Shown in pieces: positions 43,886-53,434 of a DNA stretch of 64,000 nt; the stretch's first letter is position 1, and the number at the start of each line of letters is the position of its first letter. The notes beneath the pieces were generated by a model. The model saw nothing but the letters and a program-made list of their open reading frames with translations. It did not search any database and was not told the origin of the DNA. The translations under genes were made by a program, and so were the position numbers. Source of the DNA: an uncultured Bacteroidales bacterium (lineage in GTDB: Bacteria > Bacteroidota > Bacteroidia > Bacteroidales > F082); NCBI GenBank assembly GCA_905234765.1, contig CAJOIF010000003.1, positions 1-64,000 of the forward strand. Reading direction: 5' to 3'.

Positions 43886-43893
43886 CAAATTTA
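43886..43893 (-). promoter_or_regulatory. Promoter of C10 peptidase 1, -7 box
   Basis: TAAATTTG on the minus strand, 47 bases before the ATG at 43838. Confidence 0.55.
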
Positions 43894-43946
43894 GCAATTT
43901 TATCGGAAATGGCTCTAAAATCGAACAAATTTCTATAAAAGCCGAA

Positions 43947-46511
43947 TCAATGTACGATGGAAAGCTGACGTGTAATCATCCCCATTTCCGTCTGAATCGT
44001 GACAAAATACAAGCCTGACTTCATCTTCGACACATTGATCATCAGCGTATTGTCTTCCGAAGTGCATTCAAATACCACCTGCCCAAGTTGGTTGCACACC
44101 CTCACTCCTGTCATGCCTTCCGCTTCGATGCTCACATTCTGGTCGGCAGGATTCGGGAAGAGATGCGCCGCAACTTCATTCTCAGTTACCGAAGTGGGCG
44201 AATAATAAACATGCAAATAGAACAGATTGGAATTACCCAACACAGAGGCTGGCGACGAAGTGCAGTCGTTACTCGAATAATAAGCATATAGACGGTAATA
44301 ATAATGTCCTTCCACATTCGCGGTATTGTCGGTATAGGAAGTGAAGGATGCATTCAAAAGCTTGATTAGTTCATATGTGCCGTCTTCGCCAGCCTTCCTG
44401 TATAGATAATATCCCGACAAGCCATCGCTGATTTCAGGACGATCCCACAACAACTTGATTTTATAATTGTTACCCACATATTCATAATCCAAATTGGAAG
44501 GAGCCATACAGTCACCTGTCGATGCGCAGGTCTCGTTGGAGTAGCCTGTCTCTCCTCCATAACCCAAACTAGAAACCACGTAGCAATGGCCTTCACTTAT
44601 GCTTTCGTCAACAAAGGTACGGGCATCGGGATGATCAACCAAAGCGATTAACTGCTCGTCGCGATACACGTTATAACCCAAATCTGGTTCAACGCCTTCA
44701 ATTTCCCATGTCAAGACAACATTCCCATCCACCACTTCTGACTCCAAATTGCTAGGGGCCACATAAGGCTGTTCATTGCCACAAGTATTGTTAGCCGTAA
44801 ATAGAATGCCTTCTTCGAGGCCATTTGAATTGCCTTGATAGGTGAATACCGTATTGTTTTCCGAGTCCTTGATGATGACCGTCATGTTGCTCACGGCATT
44901 GTTTGGTGCTGTCCAACCCATGCTGAAGTTGCCTAAAAGCACAGGAAAATCAATACTGGAAGGCGTTGATCCAGTAATAGTCATCCGCTGCACCTCAACA
45001 CCAGTGTTGGAATACAAGGACACATAGCCGCCATTCCAGCCTTGGAAAGCCGAGCTCTGCATAATGATCTTCCAGTTGCAAGTAGGGCCAACCACTATCT
45101 TGCCCGAGACGGCCGAAGCACCACGTTGTCCATTGGCGACTGCATAAACGGTATATTCGTATGCATCGTAATACGGTATACTCTCATCCACGATGCTCAT
45201 CTCAGCACCAGGTGCAACATTATCCTCCGAATAAACCACCTGTCCGTCACGTTCCACCACGATTTGGTCGATGGTGGCCAGCGTCTCATTGGTCAAAGTA
45301 AGCGTTGGGTTCGTCCAAGTCACCGTGGCAGAAAGAGAATAGTCGTCAGTGGCAACGGCATTCAGATTGGTGGGCGCGTTAGGTGTGGCGGCATAGATTT
45401 CGGCAGGCACATAGTTATAAATAACACTTTCGCCATCGGTATAGCCATGATCGTCAACATTGAACCAACCATCGCTGCTACCGCTCCAACCCCAGTTGAA
45501 GTGCACCATGTCATTGTCGTTGTAGCCATCAAGCACATATGCGTGGCCACCACCTCGATGCACCATCGGCCAACTCATATCAATTGCATCGATAATCAAC
45601 TGCATATAAGCTTCGTGGGTATAATTCTCACGATAAAGGTTTTGCATCCAGTTTGTATAGAAGAAGTAAGCAGGCATTCTTTCGCACAACTTGCCCGTCA
45701 CCGCACCACTGCTTGAAGGACGATAATTCATATCCACGCTCACACCAACATGATAAATGAGTTGGGCCACAGCCTCTATCTGTTCTTGCGGCGAGCTCGA
45801 CGAAATGGAATTGGGCATATTGTCCCAGTCGTAGGTGGCTTCGCCGAAATTGACCGTCAGAGGGCCGTATTCCGGATGGTCTTCGGGCGTATAGGAATAA
45901 CTGCCCTGACCATGCAAAGGATGGTTCCAGTATTTCATCAACTGGGCGGCAGCCGTGGCCACGCAGCCTGCATAGCAGTGTCCGCCAGGACCACCTTCGC
46001 CCTCAGGGCAGAAATAGTTGTAGGGATAGTTCTGGTTCCAAGTGGTTTGCACAAGGTATACATCTTCCCTGCCGCCATGTCGTGATACAAGACGACCACA
46101 TTTCTCCAACATGGCCCAATCGGCAACCACGTCCACTGGAGCAGAGGCCGCCAATGAAGCCCGCGTCACACCTTGACGGACGATTTCAAGATAATCTACC
46201 AAGGCCGGTGCCATATCGTCGGGGTTGAAATTGCCTTTATCAGAATAACCGATAATAGGACGATAGTTGTCGTCGGCAGCGAGAATAACGAAACCTGTTT
46301 CTCCTACATTATATATATAATAGCAGGCCTCTCCCCTGTCGGAATAAGCGGTTTGTACCAACTTCATGTCAGTGTTCTGACGCGTGAACTCGAAACGAGC
46401 CTTCACAAATGACTGTCCCAAGCGTTTTGCGGTCTCTTGGTCAATCGGACGAGCCTGAATCGTGACGCAGGCAAACACCAGCGCCAACACGGCAAGGATG
46501 TGTTTTTTCAT
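43947..46511 (-). CDS. Secreted C10 cysteine peptidase 2 of 4, T9SS cargo
   Basis: The ATG at 46511 gives 854 residues starting MKKHILAVLALVFACVTIQA. An upstream ATG at 46541 is rejected because the promoter box covers it. Catalytic Cys183 is in CYAGCVATAAAQLMKYW and His323 in GGGHAYVLDGYNDNDMVHFN, followed by NWGWSGSSDGWF. The later domains and sorting tail (LFPNPADQNVSIEAEGMTGV) match peptidase 1 closely, so the two look like a recent duplication. The sequences around the active site differ, which may reflect different substrates. Confidence 0.94.
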   Translation of the reverse strand: MKKHILAVLALVFACVTIQARPIDQETAKRLGQSFVKARFEFTRQNTDMKLVQTAYSDRGEACYYIYNVGETGFVILAADDNYRPIIGYSDKGNFNPDDMAPALVDYLEIVRQGVTRASLAASAPVDVVADWAMLEKCGRLVSRHGGREDVYLVQTTWNQNYPYNYFCPEGEGGPGGHCYAGCVATAAAQLMKYWNHPLHGQGSYSYTPEDHPEYGPLTVNFGEATYDWDNMPNSISSSSPQEQIEAVAQLIYHVGVSVDMNYRPSSSGAVTGKLCERMPAYFFYTNWMQNLYRENYTHEAYMQLIIDAIDMSWPMVHRGGGHAYVLDGYNDNDMVHFNWGWSGSSDGWFNVDDHGYTDGESVIYNYVPAEIYAATPNAPTNLNAVATDDYSLSATVTWTNPTLTLTNETLATIDQIVVERDGQVVYSEDNVAPGAEMSIVDESIPYYDAYEYTVYAVANGQRGASAVSGKIVVGPTCNWKIIMQSSAFQGWNGGYVSLYSNTGVEVQRMTITGSTPSSIDFPVLLGNFSMGWTAPNNAVSNMTVIIKDSENNTVFTYQGNSNGLEEGILFTANNTCGNEQPYVAPSNLESEVVDGNVVLTWEIEGVEPDLGYNVYRDEQLIALVDHPDARTFVDESISEGHCYVVSSLGYGGETGYSNETCASTGDCMAPSNLDYEYVGNNYKIKLLWDRPEISDGLSGYYLYRKAGEDGTYELIKLLNASFTSYTDNTANVEGHYYYRLYAYYSSNDCTSSPASVLGNSNLFYLHVYYSPTSVTENEVAAHLFPNPADQNVSIEAEGMTGVRVCNQLGQVVFECTSEDNTLMINVSKMKSGLYFVTIQTEMGMITRQLSIVH

Positions 46512-46538
46512 TGCATTCTTATTTTTATGTTGAAGCGG

Positions 46539-46546
46539 CAAATATA
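46539..46546 (-). promoter_or_regulatory. Promoter of C10 peptidase 2, -7 box
   Basis: TATATTTG on the minus strand, immediately after the terminator of peptidase 3 and 27 bases before the ATG at 46511. Confidence 0.65.
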
Positions 46547-46547
46547 C

Positions 46548-46579
46548 AAAAAAGGAAACATGCGAACATGTTTCCTTTT
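46548..46579 (-). terminator. Terminator of C10 peptidase 3
   Basis: AAAAGGAAACATG (46550-46562), loop CGAA, CATGTTTCCTTTT (46567-46579): a perfect 13-bp stem. On the minus strand it ends in TTTTTT. Confidence 0.9.
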
Positions 46580-46607
46580 CATTTTCAACCGTTTTTTAGA
46601 AAATGTA

Positions 46608-48878
46608 TCAATGCATCACGGCAAAACGCTTGGTTACGGTTCCATTGGCAGCCTTGACGCTGATGGTGTATATGCCCGAGGCCAAGCTTGATGTATTGAT
46701 GACCACGCCGTCTTCACCACAACGCTGCATCAAGACAACTTGACCCATGGCGTTGCAAATGGTGACCTGTTGCAGTCCTTCGGCTTCAACGCTCATCAAG
46801 GCGTTGGCGGGGTTGGGATACACTTTGTAGCCTTCTTCGGTATCTTCGCTGACCGAGGTCACTGCGATGTAGACATAATCCGTATCCTCATCAACCCATG
46901 CGGGCGTAGACTCGCAATAGCTGCGGAAAGCCGTCAGTTTGTAGTAATAGTTGCCGGATTCCACAATATCGAAATACTCGCGCAGGGTCTTATCAACAGT
47001 GGCAATCTCCTCGTAGTTGACACCATCGACGCTCCGATAGACCTTAAACGATTGCGGATCGGTATCATAAGTCCAGGTGAGCAGGGTACCAAAGCCTTCT
47101 GCAGTCCATTGGTATTCACCTTGGAAGCCTGTCGGAGGCTCGCAGCCACCACAGTCGTTGTCACCAGCATATAACGTGGCGGGCAGTTGGTTCGAGTTGC
47201 CCGTATAGTTGTAAACCGACTGGTTGGCTGAGTTCTTGATGTTAATGGTCAGGCTGGTAACCGCCGTGGAAGGGGCAACCCAAGTGAAAGTGACATCGCC
47301 CTCAGGCATACGGAGTTGTTGGCTAATGGGAGTCGAAGAAGCCATGGTGATTTCCTCTATAATAGTTCCAAAAGCGTTTTTCACCTGAATCTTACCGCCG
47401 TTCCAGCCTTGGAAGTTGGTGGTTTGACCAATCACTTTCCATGTGCAGGTAGGACCATATTGGTAATTGAAATCGGCGAAGCGGCCTTTGACATTATTGG
47501 AGAGGAAATACAAACGATAAGAATAGCAATCAAAATCGGGCACGTTATCCTCAAAAGTCATCTCCTCACCAGGTGCGACATTGTTCTGAGTAAAGATTTG
47601 TACGCCATTACGAAGCAGAACGACCTGCTCAATGTTTTCGAGAGTTTCGCCACCCATGGAAACGGTAGGATTCGTCCAGCTAATGACACCCGTCTTGGAT
47701 TGGGCATTTTCAGCTCTAACAGTGAGGTCTTCAGCAGCAGGAATCAAAGCATCATAAATGTATGCAGGAATAAAGTCGAAGATGGCAGTCTGGTTCTCAT
47801 TGAAGCTGCCATTCCAACCCGTATTGAGGGCATCGATGGCGTAGTAGTTGTTCAGCGTGCCGCTCCAACCCCAGTTGAAGTAGAACTTGCGGTCGCTCTC
47901 ACGATAGCCGCAGCAAACAAAAGCGTGTCCGCCTTCTGGGTCGCTACCTGAATAATACAGCGGGAAGCCGTATTCAAGGTTGCGGATGAGCATCTCTTCC
48001 CAATCCGTCTTGGAATAGAGGTCGCGGCTCAGATGGTTGGTATGGCTGGTATAGCGGAAATATTCAGCGATAGCATCAGGAACATCAGCGGAATAGGCAC
48101 CCGAGCCTTGCGGGCTGTACTGCATATCCACAGACACGCCACAATGCCACATCAGCAAAGCAACATCTTGATAGTTGGAGTTATTGCATGAATTAGGCAT
48201 GTTATTCCAGTTGTAATAGGTGCTCTCAAAGTCCACCGATTGGGTAGGATAACCTTGAGGCGTGTAGGAATGTGAGCCGCTACCATGGTCGGGCCAATTC
48301 CATTTTTTCATCACCATCGACATGGCCGTTGCCACGCAACCAGCATACACATGGCCGCCAGGACCGCCATTGGCCGTAGGGCATCTGAGGTTATACGGAT
48401 TGTCTTGGTTCCAGTTGGTAGTAATCAGCGGGGCGATGTCGCCACGAGTGCCGCGGTTGTCGTTCTCAAAACCGTCAATGGCCACATGTTTCCATTCCGA
48501 AGCCACCTCCATCTCGGGTTCGAGGTTGTTCTCTTGGGCAAACTCGATTTGACGCGCATAATAACGCAGATAGTAAGCCAAACCCTCAGGCACAATGGCC
48601 ATGTCAAAAGGCTCGTCGGCGAAACCGAGGATGGGACGCGCCACATCGTCAGCAGAAACGAAGACACAACCGCCGTCGAAGTTGAATACGTAAACAGCAG
48701 GATTACCGTTCTCGGTCATCTCGGTGTAGGCCAGGTTAAGTTCAACAACCTGTTTGGCAGAATGGCTCTGCACATACTTCAAGCCAAGCTGACGGGCTTG
48801 TTCCACGCCAACAGGCGATGCGATGAGTTGGCTCACAAAAAGGGCCAAGGTCACCATCATAAATAAAGCTTTTCTCAT
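46608..48878 (-). CDS. Secreted C10 cysteine peptidase 3 of 4, T9SS cargo
   Basis: The 756-residue protein is the shortest of the four. It has a signal peptide (MRKALFMMVTLALFVSQLIA), Cys181 in HVYAGCVATAMSMVMKKWNW and His318 in EGGHAFVCCGYRESDRKFYF with NWGWSGTLNNYY. The extra Cys next to the catalytic loop (FVCCGY) is unusual within this set. One fewer FN3-like repeat than peptidases 1 and 2 explains the shorter length. The tail is VYPNPANALMSVEAEGLQQV to VTKRFAVMH. It starts 36 bp after peptidase 4, with no promoter box between, so these two are probably one transcript. Confidence 0.93.
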   Translation of the reverse strand: MRKALFMMVTLALFVSQLIASPVGVEQARQLGLKYVQSHSAKQVVELNLAYTEMTENGNPAVYVFNFDGGCVFVSADDVARPILGFADEPFDMAIVPEGLAYYLRYYARQIEFAQENNLEPEMEVASEWKHVAIDGFENDNRGTRGDIAPLITTNWNQDNPYNLRCPTANGGPGGHVYAGCVATAMSMVMKKWNWPDHGSGSHSYTPQGYPTQSVDFESTYYNWNNMPNSCNNSNYQDVALLMWHCGVSVDMQYSPQGSGAYSADVPDAIAEYFRYTSHTNHLSRDLYSKTDWEEMLIRNLEYGFPLYYSGSDPEGGHAFVCCGYRESDRKFYFNWGWSGTLNNYYAIDALNTGWNGSFNENQTAIFDFIPAYIYDALIPAAEDLTVRAENAQSKTGVISWTNPTVSMGGETLENIEQVVLLRNGVQIFTQNNVAPGEEMTFEDNVPDFDCYSYRLYFLSNNVKGRFADFNYQYGPTCTWKVIGQTTNFQGWNGGKIQVKNAFGTIIEEITMASSTPISQQLRMPEGDVTFTWVAPSTAVTSLTINIKNSANQSVYNYTGNSNQLPATLYAGDNDCGGCEPPTGFQGEYQWTAEGFGTLLTWTYDTDPQSFKVYRSVDGVNYEEIATVDKTLREYFDIVESGNYYYKLTAFRSYCESTPAWVDEDTDYVYIAVTSVSEDTEEGYKVYPNPANALMSVEAEGLQQVTICNAMGQVVLMQRCGEDGVVINTSSLASGIYTISVKAANGTVTKRFAVMH

Positions 48879-48914
48879 TGGTTTAATAATATTAAATTAT
48901 TGATTATAAACTAT

Positions 48915-51900
48915 TTACATTTTAATAACACGTTGTATTGTTGAGCCATTGACGGTACTCACCTTGACAAGATAGATGCCGTTTTGCAATGAACTCAAAT
49001 CAAAAGTCGCATTGCCATCTTCGGTAGTCATTTGCATCAGGCACTGACCAACGAGGTCATACACACTGACAGAAGTCATGCCCTCCGCCGTAATGCTCAA
49101 CTGACCTGTGGTGGGATTGGGATAGAGTCTCACATTCATCTGATACTCGTCGACAGCAAGGTTGTTGAGACGGACATGGTTTTCGCCATTGGCAGTCAAC
49201 GCAAATCCGGACTCGCCATCAAAATATACAGCTGTCACTTGGTACATACGATCGATGAGGCCCATCTGATAGTCTTCCTCATAAACATTGTCCACGACCG
49301 CCATCACTACCGTGTCCTGTGCGATTTCATCAATACGAGTCAAATTATAATGCTCTGGGACGCGACCTTCAGGTGCTTGCCATGTAACTTTAATCTTGTA
49401 CACACCCTCTCCAATTAATATCAAATCACCTTCAAGACTTGTCGGTGCCAAACAAGGCAAAACACAAGATTCATTAGAGGATTCCTCAAAGCCTTCGCCA
49501 TAGGCCACAACTTGATAACAAAGAACCTCTCCTACTTCAACACCCTCATCAACAAACTCGTTGTCGGTCACTTCCGCGATCTTCACACCATTGCGAATCA
49601 CATCATAACTGGTGGTATGGAAAGCTGGTCTCCAATGCAAACTCACATTACTTGTTCCTCCATCGTTAACCAATTCGGCCTTCAAATCCTTTGGGATATT
49701 GCTCCAATCTACCTCAATCAAGTACTTGCCATCATCCAGCAAGTCGTTGGCATAGGTGGAATAGCAATCGGTTTCTTGATAATAGGACACCACTGCATAC
49801 TGATATACAACACCTTGTATCGAGCTAGCATCTTTATAATGGGTATCGCGGATACGTTTGATTTCCTTAAAACTGGTCGTCTCAGTCCTGCGATAGATGA
49901 CATAACCAGTTGGTTCCGTATTCTCTGGAGCAGTCCAATAGAGGTGCACCTTGTTGTTGTCATACTTGTAGTATAAGTCCGAAGGCTCGTCACAACCTGT
50001 TCCAGAAGTGATACAGTATTCATTGGAATGCTCCGTTTCGCCTCCATTGCAAAGTGCCGTGATATAATAGCAATGACCGCCAAGATTGGTGTGTTCGTCA
50101 ACATATTGCTTTTCGTGCGCCATATTGAACAGGATTCCGTCGCGATAGATGCAATAGCCAAATTCAGGATCGTGATCGCTATCCCAAGTGAGAATGACAG
50201 TCTGGTCGTTCTCGGGGTCAAGCATAGCCTTCAAGTTATATGGCGACTCACAGGTGTTTTCCTGACCGCAGCTGTTGTTCAAGGTCTTAATCAAGCCTGC
50301 TTCCAAACCCGATGAAGGGCCGTTGTATTCGTAAACGAGTTGGTTATCGGAATCTTTAATCTTGAATGAGATATTGGTGATTGCGGAATTGGGTTCCACC
50401 CAATACAGATTGTTGTTGCCAAGAGCCATCTGGAAGTTCTGCATACTGGCGCTTGACGTGTTGGTCGTCAAAAAGTCAATGTAGGAACCGGCTGCATTCT
50501 GCACTGTGATACCTCCGCCATCCCAACCTTGCATACTGGTAGAAGTCATCATGACCTTCCAAGTACAATAAGGGCCGAAGACCGCCTTAGTGATGGCAGT
50601 ACGACCATAATTGTTGCCTGCGACCACGTACACCGTGTATTTGAACTGGTCGAAGTAAGGCACCTCGTCGTCGCAAGTCATCGTTTGGCCTGGAGTAACG
50701 CTCGTAAACTCTTGTACCACAACATCATTGCGTTTTACAATCACCCTATCTAATGAAGTCAAAGGCGCACCCGACATGGTGGTGGTAGGATTCGTCCATG
50801 TGAGATGCCCAACGCGTGACACATCGCTATCAATAGTCACGGCGAGGTTCTCGACTGTTTGAGGCATTTCATCATAGATGTAATTGGGGATAAAATCATA
50901 AACGATGGCTTGGCTACCCGAATAGTCGAAATGCGAGCCATCGATAAGAAAATAGCCGTTCGAAGATCCGCCCCAACCCCAGTTGAAATGGAAAAGGTCA
51001 TCGGAGTCGTAGCCGTCGCAAACGAAGGCATGACCACCTTCCGTACTTTGTCCCGAGTAATAAATCGGAATCCGCTGGTCGATATCGGTCTTCAGCAGGG
51101 CAATCCAGTCGTCATAAGAGCCTGTCTTTGAGATATGTGTGGCATGTTCGGAATAGGAAAAATAGTCATGTATGGCATCTGGAACCTCCCACGAATAAGC
51201 TCCCGAACCGTCAGGAGCGAACTGCATGTTGACCGACACGCCACAATGGATCATCAAAGTGGCTACGGCCTCTTTCTCTTCTTGAGTGTGGGTGCCAAAG
51301 GCATAATTGTCAACCATATTAGCCCAATCGTATGTGGTCTCACCAAAATTGGCACTCAACGTTTGTCCATTCCATTGATAGCTGTGCTCACCCGTTCCTT
51401 GGGTCGGCCATTCCCAATACTTCATCAGCTGGGCCATGGCTGTGGCCACGCAACCTGTGGGACATCCTTGTGGAGCATACATGTTGTAGGGATAGTCCTG
51501 GTTCCAACGCTGCTGCACAAGGGCTTCCACCACGGGGATGCTCTTCTCAGGATGCAGGATACCGTAACTCTCAAGGTTGTTCCATTGGCAAACAATGTCG
51601 CTGGTAGCCTTCACCCTTTCAGTGATGCAACGCGCAATTTCATCCGACAGTTCACCGAGCATGAACAACAAACCATCGGGGGCGTGGTCATAGTCGAAAT
51701 TGCCGCAATTGGAATAACCAAGAATGGGTTGGTAGCTATCGTCGGCGGCCACGATGACAAAACCTCCTTTGAAATTAAAGACGTATGCTGTGGCAGTGTT
51801 GTTATCGGCGCGGAAAGTATAGGCCAAGTCCGTCTGATTCACCGCATTTCTGGCAAACAAAGCCTTATGCTGAATGAAATTGAGGCCCAAACGTTGTGCC

Positions 51901-51980
51901 TTTGACTCATCGACGGGTTTAGCTTGAAGGATCATCATGCCCGTCAACAGGGCAAGGATAACGAGTAAACTTCTTCTCAT
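48915..51980 (-). CDS. Secreted C10 cysteine peptidase 4 of 4, T9SS cargo, extended
   Basis: The 1021-residue protein is the longest of the four. It has a signal peptide (MRRSLLVILALLTGMMILQA), a propeptide, Cys177 in QGCPTGCVATAMAQLMKYW and His317 in EGGHAFVCDGYDSDDLFHFN with NWGWGGSSNGYF. After the jellyroll-like part it carries about four FN3-type modules (each with a pattern like GTGCDEPSDLYYKYDNNKVH, LYWTAPENTEPTGYVIYRR). The sorting domain is LYPNPTTGQLSITAEGMTSV to QRVIKM. It differs from its neighbours by the missing HxYAG sequence before the catalytic Cys. Confidence 0.94.
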   Translation of the reverse strand: MRRSLLVILALLTGMMILQAKPVDESKAQRLGLNFIQHKALFARNAVNQTDLAYTFRADNNTATAYVFNFKGGFVIVAADDSYQPILGYSNCGNFDYDHAPDGLLFMLGELSDEIARCITERVKATSDIVCQWNNLESYGILHPEKSIPVVEALVQQRWNQDYPYNMYAPQGCPTGCVATAMAQLMKYWEWPTQGTGEHSYQWNGQTLSANFGETTYDWANMVDNYAFGTHTQEEKEAVATLMIHCGVSVNMQFAPDGSGAYSWEVPDAIHDYFSYSEHATHISKTGSYDDWIALLKTDIDQRIPIYYSGQSTEGGHAFVCDGYDSDDLFHFNWGWGGSSNGYFLIDGSHFDYSGSQAIVYDFIPNYIYDEMPQTVENLAVTIDSDVSRVGHLTWTNPTTTMSGAPLTSLDRVIVKRNDVVVQEFTSVTPGQTMTCDDEVPYFDQFKYTVYVVAGNNYGRTAITKAVFGPYCTWKVMMTSTSMQGWDGGGITVQNAAGSYIDFLTTNTSSASMQNFQMALGNNNLYWVEPNSAITNISFKIKDSDNQLVYEYNGPSSGLEAGLIKTLNNSCGQENTCESPYNLKAMLDPENDQTVILTWDSDHDPEFGYCIYRDGILFNMAHEKQYVDEHTNLGGHCYYITALCNGGETEHSNEYCITSGTGCDEPSDLYYKYDNNKVHLYWTAPENTEPTGYVIYRRTETTSFKEIKRIRDTHYKDASSIQGVVYQYAVVSYYQETDCYSTYANDLLDDGKYLIEVDWSNIPKDLKAELVNDGGTSNVSLHWRPAFHTTSYDVIRNGVKIAEVTDNEFVDEGVEVGEVLCYQVVAYGEGFEESSNESCVLPCLAPTSLEGDLILIGEGVYKIKVTWQAPEGRVPEHYNLTRIDEIAQDTVVMAVVDNVYEEDYQMGLIDRMYQVTAVYFDGESGFALTANGENHVRLNNLAVDEYQMNVRLYPNPTTGQLSITAEGMTSVSVYDLVGQCLMQMTTEDGNATFDLSSLQNGIYLVKVSTVNGSTIQRVIKM

Positions 51981-52019
51981 AGACTATGATTTTACGAATT
52001 ATTACATTAATTAAAACGG

Positions 52020-52027
52020 CAAAAATA
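52020..52027 (-). promoter_or_regulatory. Promoter of C10 peptidases 4 and 3, -7 box
   Basis: TATTTTTG on the minus strand, 39 bases before the ATG at 51980. Confidence 0.6.
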
Positions 52028-52034
52028 AACATTT

Positions 52035-53297
52035 TTAGGTTTTCTGCTCTTTTTTCTTCGCTGCGGGAAATAAAATATTGTTCAAAATGAGCCGATAACC
52101 TGGTGAATTAGGGTACATGTCAAGTTCTGTGGGCGGGTCGCCAACGATGTGCTGGTAGTCCTCCGGGTCGTGGCCACCAAGGAAAGTCCAGAAGCCGTTA
52201 CCGAAGTTGCCGTGAATGTAACGGTCCTCGTTCAAGGCGGCATTGTCGCCCAAAACAATGACGGAAGGCTTGACGACCGCCTTGTTGAAGGCCGTAGTCT
52301 GCCCCATGAAACCCTTGATGAGCCTTTCATGACATTGCGTCAGCATCGTCGGAACGGGGTCCCATTTGGCTGAAAAGTCAAAGAGCAGAAAGTAGTCGTT
52401 TTGTTCCTGCACCAAACGCGAGCGTCCTTGCGTGACGTCAATGTTGGAGATTTCATATTCCTGTGGATTGGTCGACAGCGTGAAGTCAGTGAAAGCAAAA
52501 CAATTATCATAGTTAAGGCGCTGCGGGTCGCCGCTACGGATGGGGTCGCCATCGAACATATAGTCGCAAATGTCGAGGCCGTCAGCGGCAAGGGCCACAT
52601 CGAAGCTGTCGGGGGCTGAGCACATGGAAAACATGTAGCCACCACCTGCCACGAACTCACGGATTTTCTTGGCCACGGCCAGTTTCAACTGCGAGACCTT
52701 CGTGAAACCCCAACGCTGTGCCGTGGCTTCCTGCATCCGCACATCCTCTTGATACCAAGGGTAGTTGCGGTAACGTGCCCAGAACTTGCCGTATTGTCCG
52801 GTGAAGTCCTCATGGTGCAGGTGGAGCCAGTCGTAGGTGGGTAACACGCCTTGCAGCACCTCGTCGTCATAGACCACGTCGTATGGGATTTCGGCGTAAG
52901 TCAAAACGAGCGTTACTGCATCGTCCCAGGGCAGGTTGTTTTTGGGTGCATAGACGGCAATGCGAGGCACTTTTTGGAGTTTCATCTCGTCCATGTTCAC
53001 GCCTGGGTCGGCGATTTCGGCGAGAATGGCATCGGCTTGCGCGTCGGCGATGACATTGTACGACACATTGCGCATCTTGCACTCGCGTTCAAACATCTCG
53101 TGGTAAGGAATCAGGTAACTCCCTCCCCTATAGTTCAGCAGCCAACTGATTTCCACCTCGCGTTGCAGCACCCAATAGGCCACTCCGTAGGCTTTCAGAT
53201 GGTTCGTTTGGGTGTTGTCCATAGGAATGAGAAGGTAGGCAGCTTTTGTGGGCAACGCCAAAGCCAATAAAACAAGGATGAGATATAGTTTGCGCAT
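52035..53297 (-). CDS. Exported protein of the type annotated 'asparagine synthetase B'
   Basis: The ATG at 53297 gives 420 residues with signal peptide MRKLYLILVLLALALPTKA. Relatives in Bacteroidota carry the name asparagine synthetase B, but I see no N-terminal Cys glutaminase site or ATP pyrophosphatase loop, and the protein is exported, so the name is doubtful. Visible features are LLIPMDNTQTNHLKAYGVAY, VPRIAVYAPKNNLPWDDAVT, FVAGGGYMFSMCSAPDSFDV and a closing GFWTFLGGHDPEDYQH. The last two look like a glutamine-amidotransferase-like (class I) flavodoxin fold. A TATTTTTG box lies 32 bases upstream; the longer frame to 53390 is rejected. Confidence 0.8.
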   Translation of the reverse strand: MRKLYLILVLLALALPTKAAYLLIPMDNTQTNHLKAYGVAYWVLQREVEISWLLNYRGGSYLIPYHEMFERECKMRNVSYNVIADAQADAILAEIADPGVNMDEMKLQKVPRIAVYAPKNNLPWDDAVTLVLTYAEIPYDVVYDDEVLQGVLPTYDWLHLHHEDFTGQYGKFWARYRNYPWYQEDVRMQEATAQRWGFTKVSQLKLAVAKKIREFVAGGGYMFSMCSAPDSFDVALAADGLDICDYMFDGDPIRSGDPQRLNYDNCFAFTDFTLSTNPQEYEISNIDVTQGRSRLVQEQNDYFLLFDFSAKWDPVPTMLTQCHERLIKGFMGQTTAFNKAVVKPSVIVLGDNAALNEDRYIHGNFGNGFWTFLGGHDPEDYQHIVGDPPTELDMYPNSPGYRLILNNILFPAAKKKEQKT

Positions 53298-53329
53298 TGC
53301 AGAAACACCTATTATTATATTGTAAGGCG

Positions 53330-53337
53330 CAAAAATA
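53330..53337 (-). promoter_or_regulatory. Promoter of the exported protein at 53297, -7 box
   Basis: TATTTTTG on the minus strand, divergent from the hipBA promoter 70 bp away. Confidence 0.6.
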
Positions 53338-53407
53338 AGAAAAAAGTGAAAATAAATCCGAAAAATCAAAATTTTCAAATAATGTTGCAATAATTGAACA
53401 AAAAGTT

Positions 53408-53427
53408 GTAATTTTGCGCAAAATTAC
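53408..53427. promoter_or_regulatory. Perfect 20-bp palindrome over the hipBA promoter (operator candidate)
   Basis: GTAATTTTGCGCAAAATTAC is a perfect palindrome. It contains the -7 box TAATTTTG (53409-53416) and ends 7 bp before the hipB ATG at 53435. A HipB dimer bound here would cover the promoter and transcription start. The core TTTGCGCAAAA also follows other -7 boxes in this window (for example 38353), so part of the symmetry may come from promoter composition. Confidence 0.65.
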
Positions 53428-53434
53428 GAACATT

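Noticed and set aside
52035..53297. True asparagine synthetase
   Set aside because: The common database name does not fit: signal peptide present, and no glutaminase Cys2 or ATP-binding loop visible.
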